Shown in pieces: positions 1 through 6,920 of a stretch of 17,657 bases of DNA; position 1 is the stretch's first letter; every line of letters begins with the position of its first letter. The notes beneath the pieces were generated by a model, which searched no databases, had not been told where the DNA came from, and saw only the letters and a program-made list of their open reading frames with translations. The position numbers were made by a program, and so were the translations under genes. The DNA comes from Firmicutes bacterium ZCTH02-B6 (GTDB taxonomy: Bacteria; Bacillota; Limnochordia; Limnochordales; ZCTH02-B6): positions 1-17,657 of the forward strand of contig LZRQ01000058.1 in assembly GCA_002159155.1 (NCBI GenBank), in the 5' to 3' direction.

Positions 1-597
1 GTGCTGATCAGCGCCATCGGCATGTCCATCTTCGTGCAAAACGTGGCCCTGTGGATCTGGGGGCCGCAAACCCGCCGCTTCCTGCCGCCTTTCCAGGTGA
101 GCACTTATACCGTGGGCGGCCTGCGCACCAACACCCTGGAGCTGCTGACGCTCTTTGTGGCGCTGGCGATGATGGTCGGCCTGCACCTGCTGGTCACCCG
201 CACGAAACTGGGGAAGGCCATGCGGGCGGTGGCGCAGGACCGGGAGACGGCGGCCCTCATGGGGATCAACGTCAACCGCACCATCGCGTTCACTTTTGCC
301 ATCGGTTCGAGTCTCGCCGCCGCGGCCGGCGTCATGGTGGGTATGTTGTTCAACGCCGTCGTGCCCAACATGGGCGTCATGCCCGGCCTCAAAGGTTTCG
401 TCGCTGCAGTGCTCGGAGGCATCGGCAGCATCCCTGGGGCTATGGTCGGTGGGCTCGTCCTGGGTATGGCGGAGGTACTCGGTGTCGCGCTGCTGAGCTC
501 CCAGTGGCGGGACGCCATCGCTTTTGCCATTTTGATTCTCGTGCTGCTGTACCGGCCGTCGGGCTTGCTTGGCCGACGCACGCAGGAAAAGGTGTGA
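1..597 (+). CDS. livH: Branched-chain amino acid-type ABC transporter permease LivH, 5' end missing
   Basis: This is the C-terminal 198 residues of a LivH-type inner-membrane permease, one of two membrane subunits of the hydrophobic amino acid (HAAT) ABC importers. Complete LivH proteins are usually near 290-300 residues, so roughly the first third lies outside the window, and the GTG at base 1 is an internal valine codon. Several hydrophobic membrane segments are visible. The stretch GKAMRAVAQDRETAALMGIN is the cytoplasmic loop that contacts the ATPases in this family, and LGGIGSIPGAMVGG is a family hallmark. The gene ends in TGA seven bases before the livM ATG, so the two are co-transcribed and probably translationally coupled. 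Substrate cannot be read from the permease: leucine/isoleucine/valine is the default, but other amino acids, amides or urea are transported by relatives. The periplasmic binding protein gene is not in the window. Confidence 0.93.
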   Translation: MLISAIGMSIFVQNVALWIWGPQTRRFLPPFQVSTYTVGGLRTNTLELLTLFVALAMMVGLHLLVTRTKLGKAMRAVAQDRETAALMGINVNRTIAFTFAIGSSLAAAAGVMVGMLFNAVVPNMGVMPGLKGFVAAVLGGIGSIPGAMVGGLVLGMAEVLGVALLSSQWRDAIAFAILILVLLYRPSGLLGRRTQEKV

Positions 598-604
598 GCC
601 GCCC

Positions 605-1579
605 ATGCTGGACTGGGCCGACGGGCTGCTGCGAAGTTTCATCAACTCGTATTATTACGGCGTGCTCGTGTCCATCGGGATCAACATCATTCTCACCCTC
701 AGCCTTAATCTTGTCGTAGGTTTCACCGGGCAGTTGCACCTCGGCCATGCGGCTTTCATGGCCGTCGGCGCATATACAGCGGGTCTGCTGGCCACCAAGG
801 CGGGGGTCGGTTTCTGGGGCGCGGTGTTGGCCGCGGGGCTCTTGGCTGCGGTCGCAGGCGTCATCGTCGGCTTGCCGACGCTGCGCCTCCGGGGCGACTA
901 CTTGGCCATCGCGACCCTCGGTTTCGGAGAAATTTTGCGCATCACGCTCCTCAACTTGGACATCACCGGCGGGCCGTTCGGCCTGCGGGGCATCCCGCGG
1001 CAAACCAATCTGCCCATCGTGATCCTGGCGGTGCTCTTTACCTACCTGGTGCTGCGCAGTCTGGTCAATTCCCGTATGGGACGAGCGCTGATCGCCATCC
1101 GGGAGGACGAGGTGGCCGCCCAGACCATGGGTATCGACACGACCCGCCTCAAGGTGACGTCGTTCACGGTGGCCGCCTTTTTCGCGGGCATCGCGGGGGC
1201 TTTGTTCGCCTACTGGTTCCGCTACCTCAACCCGTCGTCGTTTGGGTTTATGATCTCGATTGAACTGTTGGCCATGGTCGTCTTTGGGGGCTTGGGCAAC
1301 CTGTTGGGCTCCGTCGTGGGTGCCAGCGTCATGACCTACTTGCCCGAGCTTTTGCGCACCGTGGCCCCTGCCATCGCCGAGCGCCGGCTGGTGTTTTACG
1401 GGGCGCTGCTGGTCATCATCATGATTCTCCGGCCCAACGGGCTTTTGGGTACCAGTTCGGAGCAGGGATGGCTGGAAATCTGGCTCGCCCGCCGGCGTTC
1501 CCGCACGGCTCAAGGGAGTGCTGCCTCGAGCCAGGTGCCGCCGGCGTCCACGGGAGGTGCTGGCCATGGCCCTGCTTGA
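605..1579 (+). CDS. livM: Branched-chain amino acid-type ABC transporter permease LivM
   Basis: A 324-residue polytopic membrane protein, the second permease of the HAAT importer. The family signatures LNLVVGFTGQLHLGHAAFMA (about residues 33-52), the coupling-loop sequence SRMGRALIAIREDEVAAQTM (about 156-175) and VFGGLGNLLGSVVGA near the C-terminus are all present. An upstream in-frame ATG at 569 lies inside livH. The ATG at 605 is preferred because AGGAAAAGGTG lies about 10 nt before it and the protein then begins in the usual LivM position. After the last membrane segment there is a polar tail of about 35 residues rich in Arg, Ser, Ala and Gly. It is encoded partly over the livG ribosome-binding site and has no recognisable function. 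The 3' end overlaps livG by 14 nt, which suggests coupled translation. Confidence 0.94.
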   Translation: MLDWADGLLRSFINSYYYGVLVSIGINIILTLSLNLVVGFTGQLHLGHAAFMAVGAYTAGLLATKAGVGFWGAVLAAGLLAAVAGVIVGLPTLRLRGDYLAIATLGFGEILRITLLNLDITGGPFGLRGIPRQTNLPIVILAVLFTYLVLRSLVNSRMGRALIAIREDEVAAQTMGIDTTRLKVTSFTVAAFFAGIAGALFAYWFRYLNPSSFGFMISIELLAMVVFGGLGNLLGSVVGASVMTYLPELLRTVAPAIAERRLVFYGALLVIIMILRPNGLLGTSSEQGWLEIWLARRRSRTAQGSAASSQVPPASTGGAGHGPA

Positions 1580-2339
1580 GGTTGAAGGGCTCACTATGGA
1601 ATTCGGCGGCCTGCGGGCCGTGGACAGCGTCGATTTCCAGGTCCACGAGGGTGAAATCCTGAGCATCATCGGCCCCAACGGTGCGGGTAAAACCACCGTG
1701 TTCAACGTCCTGACCGGCATTTACCACCCGACCCGGGGCGAGATCGTTTTCCGCGGCCAGCGGCTCAATGACCTCAAGCCGCACCACATCACAGCGCTGG
1801 GGATCGCCCGGACGTTTCAGAACATCCGGCTCTTCCGCGAGATGAGCGTCTGGGAAAACGTGGTGGTGGGCGCCCACACTCGCCTCAAGAGCGGCTTTTT
1901 TAGCTCGATCTTTAAAGGGCCGGCGACGCGGCGGGAGGAGCGGGCCGCCCGTGAGCGGGCGTATAAGCACTTGGAGTTCGTCGGGCTGAAAGGGCTTGAG
2001 ACGACCAAGGCACGCCAGCTCCCCTACGGCGCACAGCGGCGGCTTGAGATCGCGCGGGCGCTGGCGGCCGAGCCCAGGCTGTTGCTGCTGGACGAACCGG
2101 CGGCGGGGATGAACGCCGGGGAAACCGAGGAGCTCATGAGCCTCATCCGCAAGCTCAAGGAGCAAAACATCACGGTGCTCCTCATCGAGCACGACATGCG
2201 CATGGTCATGGACATTTCCGAGCGGATCGTGGTGCTCGACCACGGCCGCAAGATCGCCGAGGGCACACCGGCGGAAGTGCGGCGGCATGAAGCGGTCATC
2301 GCCGCGTATTTGGGGGCGAGCGCACGTGCTGGCGGTTGA
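1566..2339 (+). CDS. livG: Branched-chain amino acid-type ABC transporter ATPase LivG
   Basis: A 257-residue ABC ATPase that powers the LivHM permease pair. Visible motifs in order are Walker A GPNGAGKTT at about 36-44, Q-loop glutamine in ARTFQNIRLF near 85, the family-typical altered signature YGAQRR at about 154-159 in place of LSGGQ, Walker B RLLLLDEPAAGMN at about 171-183, and the switch histidine in LLIEHDM near 209. Residues FGGLRAVDSVDF near the start and the long insert around 105-135 are typical of LivG. The start at 1566 is chosen over an upstream ATG at 1518 because GGGAGGTG sits 6 nt before it. The reading frame overlaps livM by 14 nt at its start and livF by 14 nt at its end. 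Confidence 0.95.
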   Translation: MALLEVEGLTMEFGGLRAVDSVDFQVHEGEILSIIGPNGAGKTTVFNVLTGIYHPTRGEIVFRGQRLNDLKPHHITALGIARTFQNIRLFREMSVWENVVVGAHTRLKSGFFSSIFKGPATRREERAARERAYKHLEFVGLKGLETTKARQLPYGAQRRLEIARALAAEPRLLLLDEPAAGMNAGETEELMSLIRKLKEQNITVLLIEHDMRMVMDISERIVVLDHGRKIAEGTPAEVRRHEAVIAAYLGASARAGG

Positions 2340-3030
2340 GAATTTGGTCACCCACTACGGTCCCGTGGAGGCGCTTAAAGGCATCAGCCTTCACGTCAAC
2401 AAGGGCGAGATCGTCACCCTCATCGGGGCCAACGGCGCGGGCAAGAGCACCACGTTGCGCACCATCTCGGGACTCGTCCGCCCGACCCGCGGGACCATCA
2501 CCTATGAGGGGCATGATTTGGGCACGCTGCCGCCCGAGCGCATTGTCGCGCTGGGCATCGCCCACGTCCCTGAGGGCCGCCGGGTGTTCCCCCACATGTC
2601 CGTCATGGAAAACCTGGAGCTGGGCGCCTATACCCGCAGCGACAAGCGGGGCATCCAGGAAGACTTGGACCGCGTCTTTTCCCTCTTTCCCCGCCTCGCC
2701 GAGCGCCGCCACCAGCTCGCGGGCACCATGTCCGGCGGCGAACAGCAAATGCTCGCCATCGGGCGCGCCTTGATGGCGCGGCCGCGCCTTTTGCTGCTGG
2801 ACGAGCCCTCCATGGGCCTCGCGCCCATTATCGTGGAGAGCATCTTCGCGGTCATCCAGGACATCAACAAACAGGGCACGACGATTCTCCTAGTGGAGCA
2901 AAACGCCAGCATGGCGCTGTCCGTCGCCCACAAGGGATACGTCCTGGAAACCGGCCGCATCGCCCTGAGCGACAGCGCGGCCGCCTTGCGGGAAAACGAA
3001 GCGGTCCGCCGGGCGTACTTGGGCGCGTAG
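2326..3030 (+). CDS. livF: Branched-chain amino acid-type ABC transporter ATPase LivF
   Basis: A 234-residue ABC ATPase, partner of LivG. It shows Walker A GANGAGKST at about 34-42, the LivF hallmark HVPEGRRVFPHMSVMENLEL near 80-99, signature MSGGEQQ at about 135-141, Walker B LLLLDEPSMGLAP at about 155-167, and the EQN motif near 191-193 that in LivF replaces the usual H-loop histidine. The start is taken as GTG at 2326, which gives the standard LivF length and begins the first beta strand (LAVENL). The only ribosome-binding-site candidate is a weak G-run at 2312-2316, consistent with coupling to the end of livG, which it overlaps by 14 nt. An in-frame ATG at 2287 would add 13 atypical residues. 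It is the last gene of the operon; an inverted repeat covers its stop codon. Confidence 0.92.
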   Translation: MLAVENLVTHYGPVEALKGISLHVNKGEIVTLIGANGAGKSTTLRTISGLVRPTRGTITYEGHDLGTLPPERIVALGIAHVPEGRRVFPHMSVMENLELGAYTRSDKRGIQEDLDRVFSLFPRLAERRHQLAGTMSGGEQQMLAIGRALMARPRLLLLDEPSMGLAPIIVESIFAVIQDINKQGTTILLVEQNASMALSVAHKGYVLETGRIALSDSAAALRENEAVRRAYLGA

Positions 3031-3050
3031 CCCTGTTAGGCCTACGCGCC
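3022..3050. terminator. Hairpin between convergent livF and phnE genes, possible bidirectional terminator
   Basis: A perfect 9-bp inverted repeat, GGCGCGTAG at 3022-3030 and CTACGCGCC at 3042-3050, with an 11-nt loop. It lies between two convergent operons only 22 nt apart. The left arm contains the livF stop codon. No T-run follows on either strand, so it is not a textbook intrinsic terminator; it could be a weak bidirectional terminator or protect mRNA 3' ends. Confidence 0.5.
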
Positions 3051-3052
3051 GC

Positions 3053-3892
3053 CTAGAGCACCCTCCGCCTGAGCCAGGCCGACAAGAGCTCCCCGAGGAC
3101 GACGACCCCGAGGATTGAGATTAGGATCACCGCCGCCTGCTGCCAGGCCAGGAAATCCACGGCGCTGCTGAGGATCATGCCGATGCCGCCGGCCCCTACC
3201 AGCCCCAACACCGTCGACTCGCGGATGTTGATGTCCCAGCGCAAGACGGTGACCGCATAAAACGTCGGCAAGATCTGGGGCACGATGGCGTAAAGGATGA
3301 CCTTGGCCCGGGAAGCTCCCGTGGCGGTCATCGCCTCCACCGGCCTGGGGTCACATTCTTCGATGCCCTCGGCGATAAGCTTGCCCAGAAAGCCGATGGA
3401 GCGAAAGGCGATGGCACAGATGCCCGCCACCACGCCGGGACCGAAAATCGCCACGAACAACAGGGCCCAGACGATGGTGTTGACCGAGCGGGTGGCGACC
3501 AGGATCAATCGCCCCAGCCACCACAGCACCGGGTGAGGCGTCGTGTTGCGAGCGGAAACAAACGCTACCGGCACCGCCATGACCACCGACAAGGCGGTGG
3601 CGATGATGGCGATGTTGACGGTTTCCAAAAGCGACTCCAGCACCCGGGGCAAAACGGACCAGTCCGGCGGGTACATGCGCTGAAACTGGTCGAGAATTTG
3701 CGCCGGAGCATCCCAGGCCCAGGGCCAGTAGATGTCCACCCGCACCAGCGCCCAGCTCACCACCAGCGCCGCAGCCAAGAATGCCAGGAAGCGCCCAATA
3801 CGCTGAGCGAAGGTGTAACGTTCCCAATGATAGGTCGCCAAAGTGTGCGTCTTGGTCATCGTTCCTGTATTGGCCAACATGTCCGTCTTCAT
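3053..3892 (-). CDS. phnE: Phosphonate/phosphite-type ABC transporter permease PhnE (second copy)
   Basis: A 279-residue polytopic permease of the PhnE family, predicted to sit in the cytoplasmic membrane with about six segments. Family features are LLETVNIAIIATALSVVMAV in the first conserved block, SVNTIVWALLFVAIFGPG, the EAM-to-G coupling loop (EAMTATGASRAKVILYAIVP) that docks on PhnC, and the C-terminal NIRESTVLGLVGAGGIGMIL. The ATG at 3892 overlaps the stop of the upstream phnE in an ATGA arrangement, and an AGGAGC ribosome-binding site lies 8 nt upstream inside that gene. The first 30 residues are polar, with several in-frame ATGs, and may be partly untranslated. Two PhnE paralogues in one operon imply a heterodimeric channel. 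The substrate is unproven: phosphonate, phosphite or another organophosphate. Confidence 0.92.
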   Translation of the reverse strand: MKTDMLANTGTMTKTHTLATYHWERYTFAQRIGRFLAFLAAALVVSWALVRVDIYWPWAWDAPAQILDQFQRMYPPDWSVLPRVLESLLETVNIAIIATALSVVMAVPVAFVSARNTTPHPVLWWLGRLILVATRSVNTIVWALLFVAIFGPGVVAGICAIAFRSIGFLGKLIAEGIEECDPRPVEAMTATGASRAKVILYAIVPQILPTFYAVTVLRWDINIRESTVLGLVGAGGIGMILSSAVDFLAWQQAAVILISILGVVVLGELLSAWLRRRVL

Positions 3893-4713
3893 GTCAAACG
3901 GCTCCTAATGCGCCCGCTCACGGCTTCGCTGACGAGGATGAGGCCGATGATGACCAGCAGAATGGCAAACGCGAAATCGTAATCAAAGCGGCGAAACGCG
4001 CTGGAGAGGGTGTTGCCGATGCCGCCCGCCCCCGCGATCCCCACGATGGCCGAGGCCCGCAGGTTAGAGTCGGTCTGGTAGATGCTCAAACCCACCAGCC
4101 GCGGCAGCACCTGTGGAAACACACCGTACAGCACCGTCTTGGCAAACCCCGCCCCCGTGGAGACGATGGCCTCCAACTGCCCCCGGTCGATCTCCTCGAT
4201 GGCCTCCGCCAAAAGCTTCCCGACGAAGCCGACCGAATACACCGTCAAGGTGAGGATGCCGGCCAGAGGACCAAACCCGACCGCCTTGACAAAGATAATG
4301 GCCACGATGACCGGATGGAGGCTGCGGGCAAGCACGATGATGGCCCGTCCAAACCAGTAGATGACAACCGGCGCGATGTTGCGCGCTGCCATCACGGCCA
4401 CCACGACACTTAACGCCACGCCCAGCAAGGTGGCCACCAGGGCCATCTGGATCGACTCCAGCACCCCGGAATACAGCAGTTGCCAGCGGGCGAAATCCGG
4501 GGGAAACGCGGTGTTGATGATGCGAGCGGCGCGCGGCAACCCCGCCGCCACCCGGTCCCAGTTGATCGGCATAAAGGTGTACGCCCAATAGGCGTAGGCC
4601 ACCACGGCTGCGATGAGGCCCCAGCGCAGCCATGGGTTCTTGATGGCAGCCGGCTTGTGCCACAGCCGGCCCGAGGGAGGTCGCCCCACCGGCGGTGTCG
4701 CGGCGCTGGACAT
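3889..4713 (-). CDS. phnE: Phosphonate/phosphite-type ABC transporter permease PhnE (first copy)
   Basis: A 274-residue PhnE-family permease, clearly paralogous to the following gene. It contains LLGVALSVVVAVMAARNIAP, RSLHPVIVAIIFVKAVGFGP, a coupling-loop region EAIVSTGAGFAKTVLYGVFP, and SNLRASAIVGIAGAGGIGNT near the C-terminus. A short proline-rich cytoplasmic N-terminus precedes the first membrane segment (WGLIAAVVAYAYWAYTF). The start ATG shares one base with the phnC stop (TGATG), and the gene's own stop overlaps the next ATG by four bases, so phnC, phnE and phnE are likely translated as a coupled set. This keeps the two permeases near equal stoichiometry, as a heterodimer would need. Confidence 0.92.
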   Translation of the reverse strand: MSSAATPPVGRPPSGRLWHKPAAIKNPWLRWGLIAAVVAYAYWAYTFMPINWDRVAAGLPRAARIINTAFPPDFARWQLLYSGVLESIQMALVATLLGVALSVVVAVMAARNIAPVVIYWFGRAIIVLARSLHPVIVAIIFVKAVGFGPLAGILTLTVYSVGFVGKLLAEAIEEIDRGQLEAIVSTGAGFAKTVLYGVFPQVLPRLVGLSIYQTDSNLRASAIVGIAGAGGIGNTLSSAFRRFDYDFAFAILLVIIGLILVSEAVSGRIRSRLT

Positions 4714-5516
4714 CAGCCCGCCACCCCCGACGGCGCTGCCGTCGATGACTCGAGGGTCAGCACACCCTCCGGGTCGCGGTCAGCCGTGCCGTAAATGGCG
4801 TCCAGGACGTCTTCGGTCAACGCCCCGGGATTGCCGTCAAAGACTTTGCGCCCGCCCTGCAAGCCGACCACCCGGCGAGAGTAGCGCCGGGCCAGCTCCA
4901 CGTTGTGCAGGTTGACGAGCACCGGGATGGAAAACTCCTCGGACAGCTCCTTGAGAAACCCCATGATCTGGATGGAGGTCTTGGGGTCCAGCGACGCCGT
5001 CGGCTCATCAGCCAGAATGATTTTAGGGTCCTGCATGAGGGCCCGGGCGACGCCGACCCGCTGACGTTCGCCGCCCGACAGGGCGTCAGCTCGCTTGTTG
5101 ACGTAGTGGGCTAGCCCGACCCGCTCGAGGAGGTAGTACGCCCGGTCGATATCCTCCTGGGGGAATCGCCGGGTCAGCGCCTGCCAGAAGCTCACATACC
5201 CGAGGCGCCCGGACAGGACGTTTTCCATCACCGTCAGCCGATCGATGAGGTTAAACGATTGGAAGATCATGCCGATCCGCCGGCGCACATCCCGCAAGGC
5301 GGCGCCCTTGAGTTTGGTGATCTCAACGCCGTCTAGCTCGATGGAACCGCTGGTCGGCTCGACGAGCCGGTTGATACAGCGCAGCAGTGTGCTCTTGCCG
5401 GCCCCCGACGGCCCGATAATGGCCGTCAGCCCTGGCTCGTCGATGGCCAGGTCAAACTCGTACAGCGCGGGGCGGCCGGGGCCGTAGATCTTGGTCAGTT
5501 TCGTGATCTTGAGCAT
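4713..5516 (-). CDS. phnC: Phosphonate/phosphite-type ABC transporter ATPase PhnC
   Basis: A 267-residue ABC ATPase. Motifs seen: Walker A GPSGAGKST at about 35-43, Q-loop in IGMIFQSFNLIDRLTVMENV around 81-100, signature LSGGERQRV at about 146-154, Walker B IILADEP at about 166-172, and switch histidine in VNLHNVELA near 204. The segment FQSFNLIDRLTVMENVLSGR is highly characteristic of PhnC. The last 25 residues form a Ser/Ala-rich extension beyond the usual end. The ATG at 5516 has a GAGG element 10 nt upstream. A 100-nt gap with a strong hairpin separates it from phnD, while its 3' end is fused by a one-base overlap to phnE. Confidence 0.95.
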   Translation of the reverse strand: MLKITKLTKIYGPGRPALYEFDLAIDEPGLTAIIGPSGAGKSTLLRCINRLVEPTSGSIELDGVEITKLKGAALRDVRRRIGMIFQSFNLIDRLTVMENVLSGRLGYVSFWQALTRRFPQEDIDRAYYLLERVGLAHYVNKRADALSGGERQRVGVARALMQDPKIILADEPTASLDPKTSIQIMGFLKELSEEFSIPVLVNLHNVELARRYSRRVVGLQGGRKVFDGNPGALTEDVLDAIYGTADRDPEGVLTLESSTAAPSGVAG

Positions 5517-5541
5517 GATGAGTCAACCTCGTACGCTGTCC

Positions 5542-5587
5542 CCTTGCGCAGGGTGCCCGGCACACCGTCCGGACCCCCTGCGCAAGG
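5542..5587 (-). repeat. 12-bp perfect stem-loop in the phnD-phnC intergenic region
   Basis: CCTTGCGCAGGG at 5542-5553 is the exact reverse complement of CCCTGCGCAAGG at 5576-5587, leaving a 22-nt loop that contains a smaller GC-rich self-complement. There is no T-run on the minus-strand exit side, so it is unlikely to be a full terminator. In many binding-protein operons a hairpin after the binding-protein gene protects its mRNA and limits expression of the ATPase and permeases; that role is inferred here from position. Confidence 0.7.
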
Positions 5588-5616
5588 CCGTGGTTACCGC
5601 CTGAACCAGGCCGTGA

Positions 5617-6609
5617 TCACAGATCCAAAAGCCGCGCCTGGGTGTACTCGATGCCCAAGTAGCGCTGAATGGCCCGGATAATCTCCCAGTCCTTTTGGTA
5701 CGTGATAGGCACGAACCGGGTGACGCCCTGGAACTCCTCACCCAGCGCCGTGCCGCGGAAGTCGAAGGTAAAGAACGCCTCCTTGATCTTTTCCACCAAG
5801 TCCGGGTGCAAGTTGTACACGTAGCCGTAGGAGGTGGTCGGGAACGGCTGGCTCTCCCAGATGATCATCAGCTCATCGGGATCGTACAGCCCCCGGGCCG
5901 CGATACGGTCCACCACTTCCGACGCCACCGGTGCGGCATCGTAGTCGCCGGCGGCTACGCCCAAGATGGACGCGTCGTGACCGCCCGAGTAGACGATCTC
6001 ATAGTCCTCGCCGGGAACGATCCCCAGGTCGGGGAAAAGCGCCATGGGCGCTTGATGTCCGGAGTTGGAGGTGGGCGTCGTGTGGGCGACCCGCTTGCCC
6101 ACCAGGTCCGCGAAGGAGCGGATGCCGCTGTCCTTGCGCACGTAAAGTTGCAGGGTGTAGCCGAAAGTCCCGTCGTCCGTTCCCATGATGGCGAACGGCA
6201 CATATCCTGCCAAGTTCACGGCAAACGGGGTCGGGCCCGTGGAAATGCCGGCCACGTGCAGGCGTCCCGCCCGCATGGCCTCGATCTGGGCGGCATAGGA
6301 ATCCACCGTGAAGAAACGCACTTGGCGGCCGGTCACCCGCGACAGGTGGTCCAGGAACGGCTTCCAAATGTCAAAGTAGATGGCCGGATCCTCCACCGGC
6401 GTGTAGGCAAAGATGATGGGATCCGGGTCTACCCACTGGGACGGATCGGTCGGCGCGTCGGCCACTAGGTCGCCGTCCCGGTCGCAGTAGCGCACATCCA
6501 GTTGCCCGCGCGGGCAATCCTCCTGGGCAACAGCCGCCACTGCCATGGCCAACGACAACACCGCCGCGGCCAGCAGCCCAAACCACGTCCGTGCGCGTGC
6601 GGTTTGCAT
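5617..6609 (-). CDS. phnD: Phosphate/phosphite/phosphonate ABC transporter substrate-binding protein PhnD
   Basis: A 330-residue secreted binding protein of the PhnD family. The start at 6609 is preferred over an ATG at 6693: an AGGG element lies 5-8 nt upstream, and it puts a classic signal peptide at the N-terminus (Arg-containing n-region, hydrophobic core, AVA-QE cleavage near residue 28). There is no lipobox; the nearest cysteine is preceded by QED. The mature N-terminus carries Cys32 and Cys42, which could form a disulfide, then DRDGDLVAD at 43-51, a DxDxDxxxD loop of calcium-binding type. PhnD-family features follow: FAYTPVEDPAIYFDIWKPFL, AAQIEAMRAGRLHVAGIST, the ligand-site segment TTPTSNSGHQAP near 177-188, SGGHDASILGV near 208-218, and PTTSYGY near 257. 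It is the first gene of the phnDCEE operon. The subfamily resembles proteobacterial members known to me, so transfer is possible; ligand identity is open. Confidence 0.93.
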   Translation of the reverse strand: MQTARARTWFGLLAAAVLSLAMAVAAVAQEDCPRGQLDVRYCDRDGDLVADAPTDPSQWVDPDPIIFAYTPVEDPAIYFDIWKPFLDHLSRVTGRQVRFFTVDSYAAQIEAMRAGRLHVAGISTGPTPFAVNLAGYVPFAIMGTDDGTFGYTLQLYVRKDSGIRSFADLVGKRVAHTTPTSNSGHQAPMALFPDLGIVPGEDYEIVYSGGHDASILGVAAGDYDAAPVASEVVDRIAARGLYDPDELMIIWESQPFPTTSYGYVYNLHPDLVEKIKEAFFTFDFRGTALGEEFQGVTRFVPITYQKDWEIIRAIQRYLGIEYTQARLLDL

Positions 6610-6920
6610 CGGTTCCCTCAAGCCCCCTTCGAGTGGATTCACCCGGGCGCGCACCAGCACCCATAAACGACGAAAAAACGTCTTGGACTGCAACGTTTCT
6701 GGGATTTACGCTCACGTTGGTGTCGCTGTTACCTTCGCAACTTTTCGGGCGAATTTTTCCCCCCGCAGGCTCCTGCCACCTCCCCTGGCGCAGGCGAAAA
6801 AAGAAAGAGACCTCTTTGGAGAAAGTCGCCCCCGCTCCCCCATGGGCCAGCACAGCGACAGGGACTTCTCCACGGTCTCCGCGTCCCGCGCGTATACAAC
6901 TTGGCTTGAATCGTTGAATG
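6610..6920. other. 311-nt interval between glpP and phnD, no gene seen
   Basis: Both flanking genes are read leftwards. No ORF here has coding character in either strand. The interval is visibly poorer in G+C near 6660-6760 than its neighbours. It holds the weak terminator-like hairpin at 6673-6698 and a shorter A/T-rich one at about 6804-6817 (minus-strand AAAGA-GGTC-TCTTT followed by a T-rich stretch). It should contain the phn promoter, but I could not identify a convincing -35/-10 pair. Other elements are the palindrome GACGAAAAAACGTC at 6669-6682 and the inverted repeat CAACGT at 6691-6696 with ACGTTG at 6714-6719. Confidence 0.6.
6673..6698 (-). terminator. Weak terminator or attenuator upstream of phnD
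   Basis: On the minus strand AAACGTTG (6698-6691) can pair with CAA-GA-CGTTT, giving about 8 bp with a two-base bulge and a 5-nt loop, followed directly by a run of six T (6678-6673). This is the form of a short intrinsic terminator. It lies about 64 nt before the phnD ATG and 222 nt after the glpP stop, so it could end glpP transcripts or attenuate phn transcription. The stem is short, so confidence is moderate to low. Confidence 0.4.

Noticed and set aside
440..1720. Long minus-strand open frame (426 codons) across livH, livM and livG
   Set aside because: It is antisense to three clear transporter genes. Its product is rich in Arg, Gly, His and Gln with no domain, which is typical of a shadow frame in GC-rich DNA.
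6667..6720. Pho-box-like repeats upstream of phnD
   Set aside because: No run of properly spaced TTNACA-type repeats could be found, so phosphate-starvation control is not supported.
6880..6920. TTCAAC / TATACG pair as a phn promoter just after the glpP stop
   Set aside because: Only three of six -35 positions match and spacing is 16. It would also give a leader of about 280 nt with two terminator-like hairpins; not convincing.
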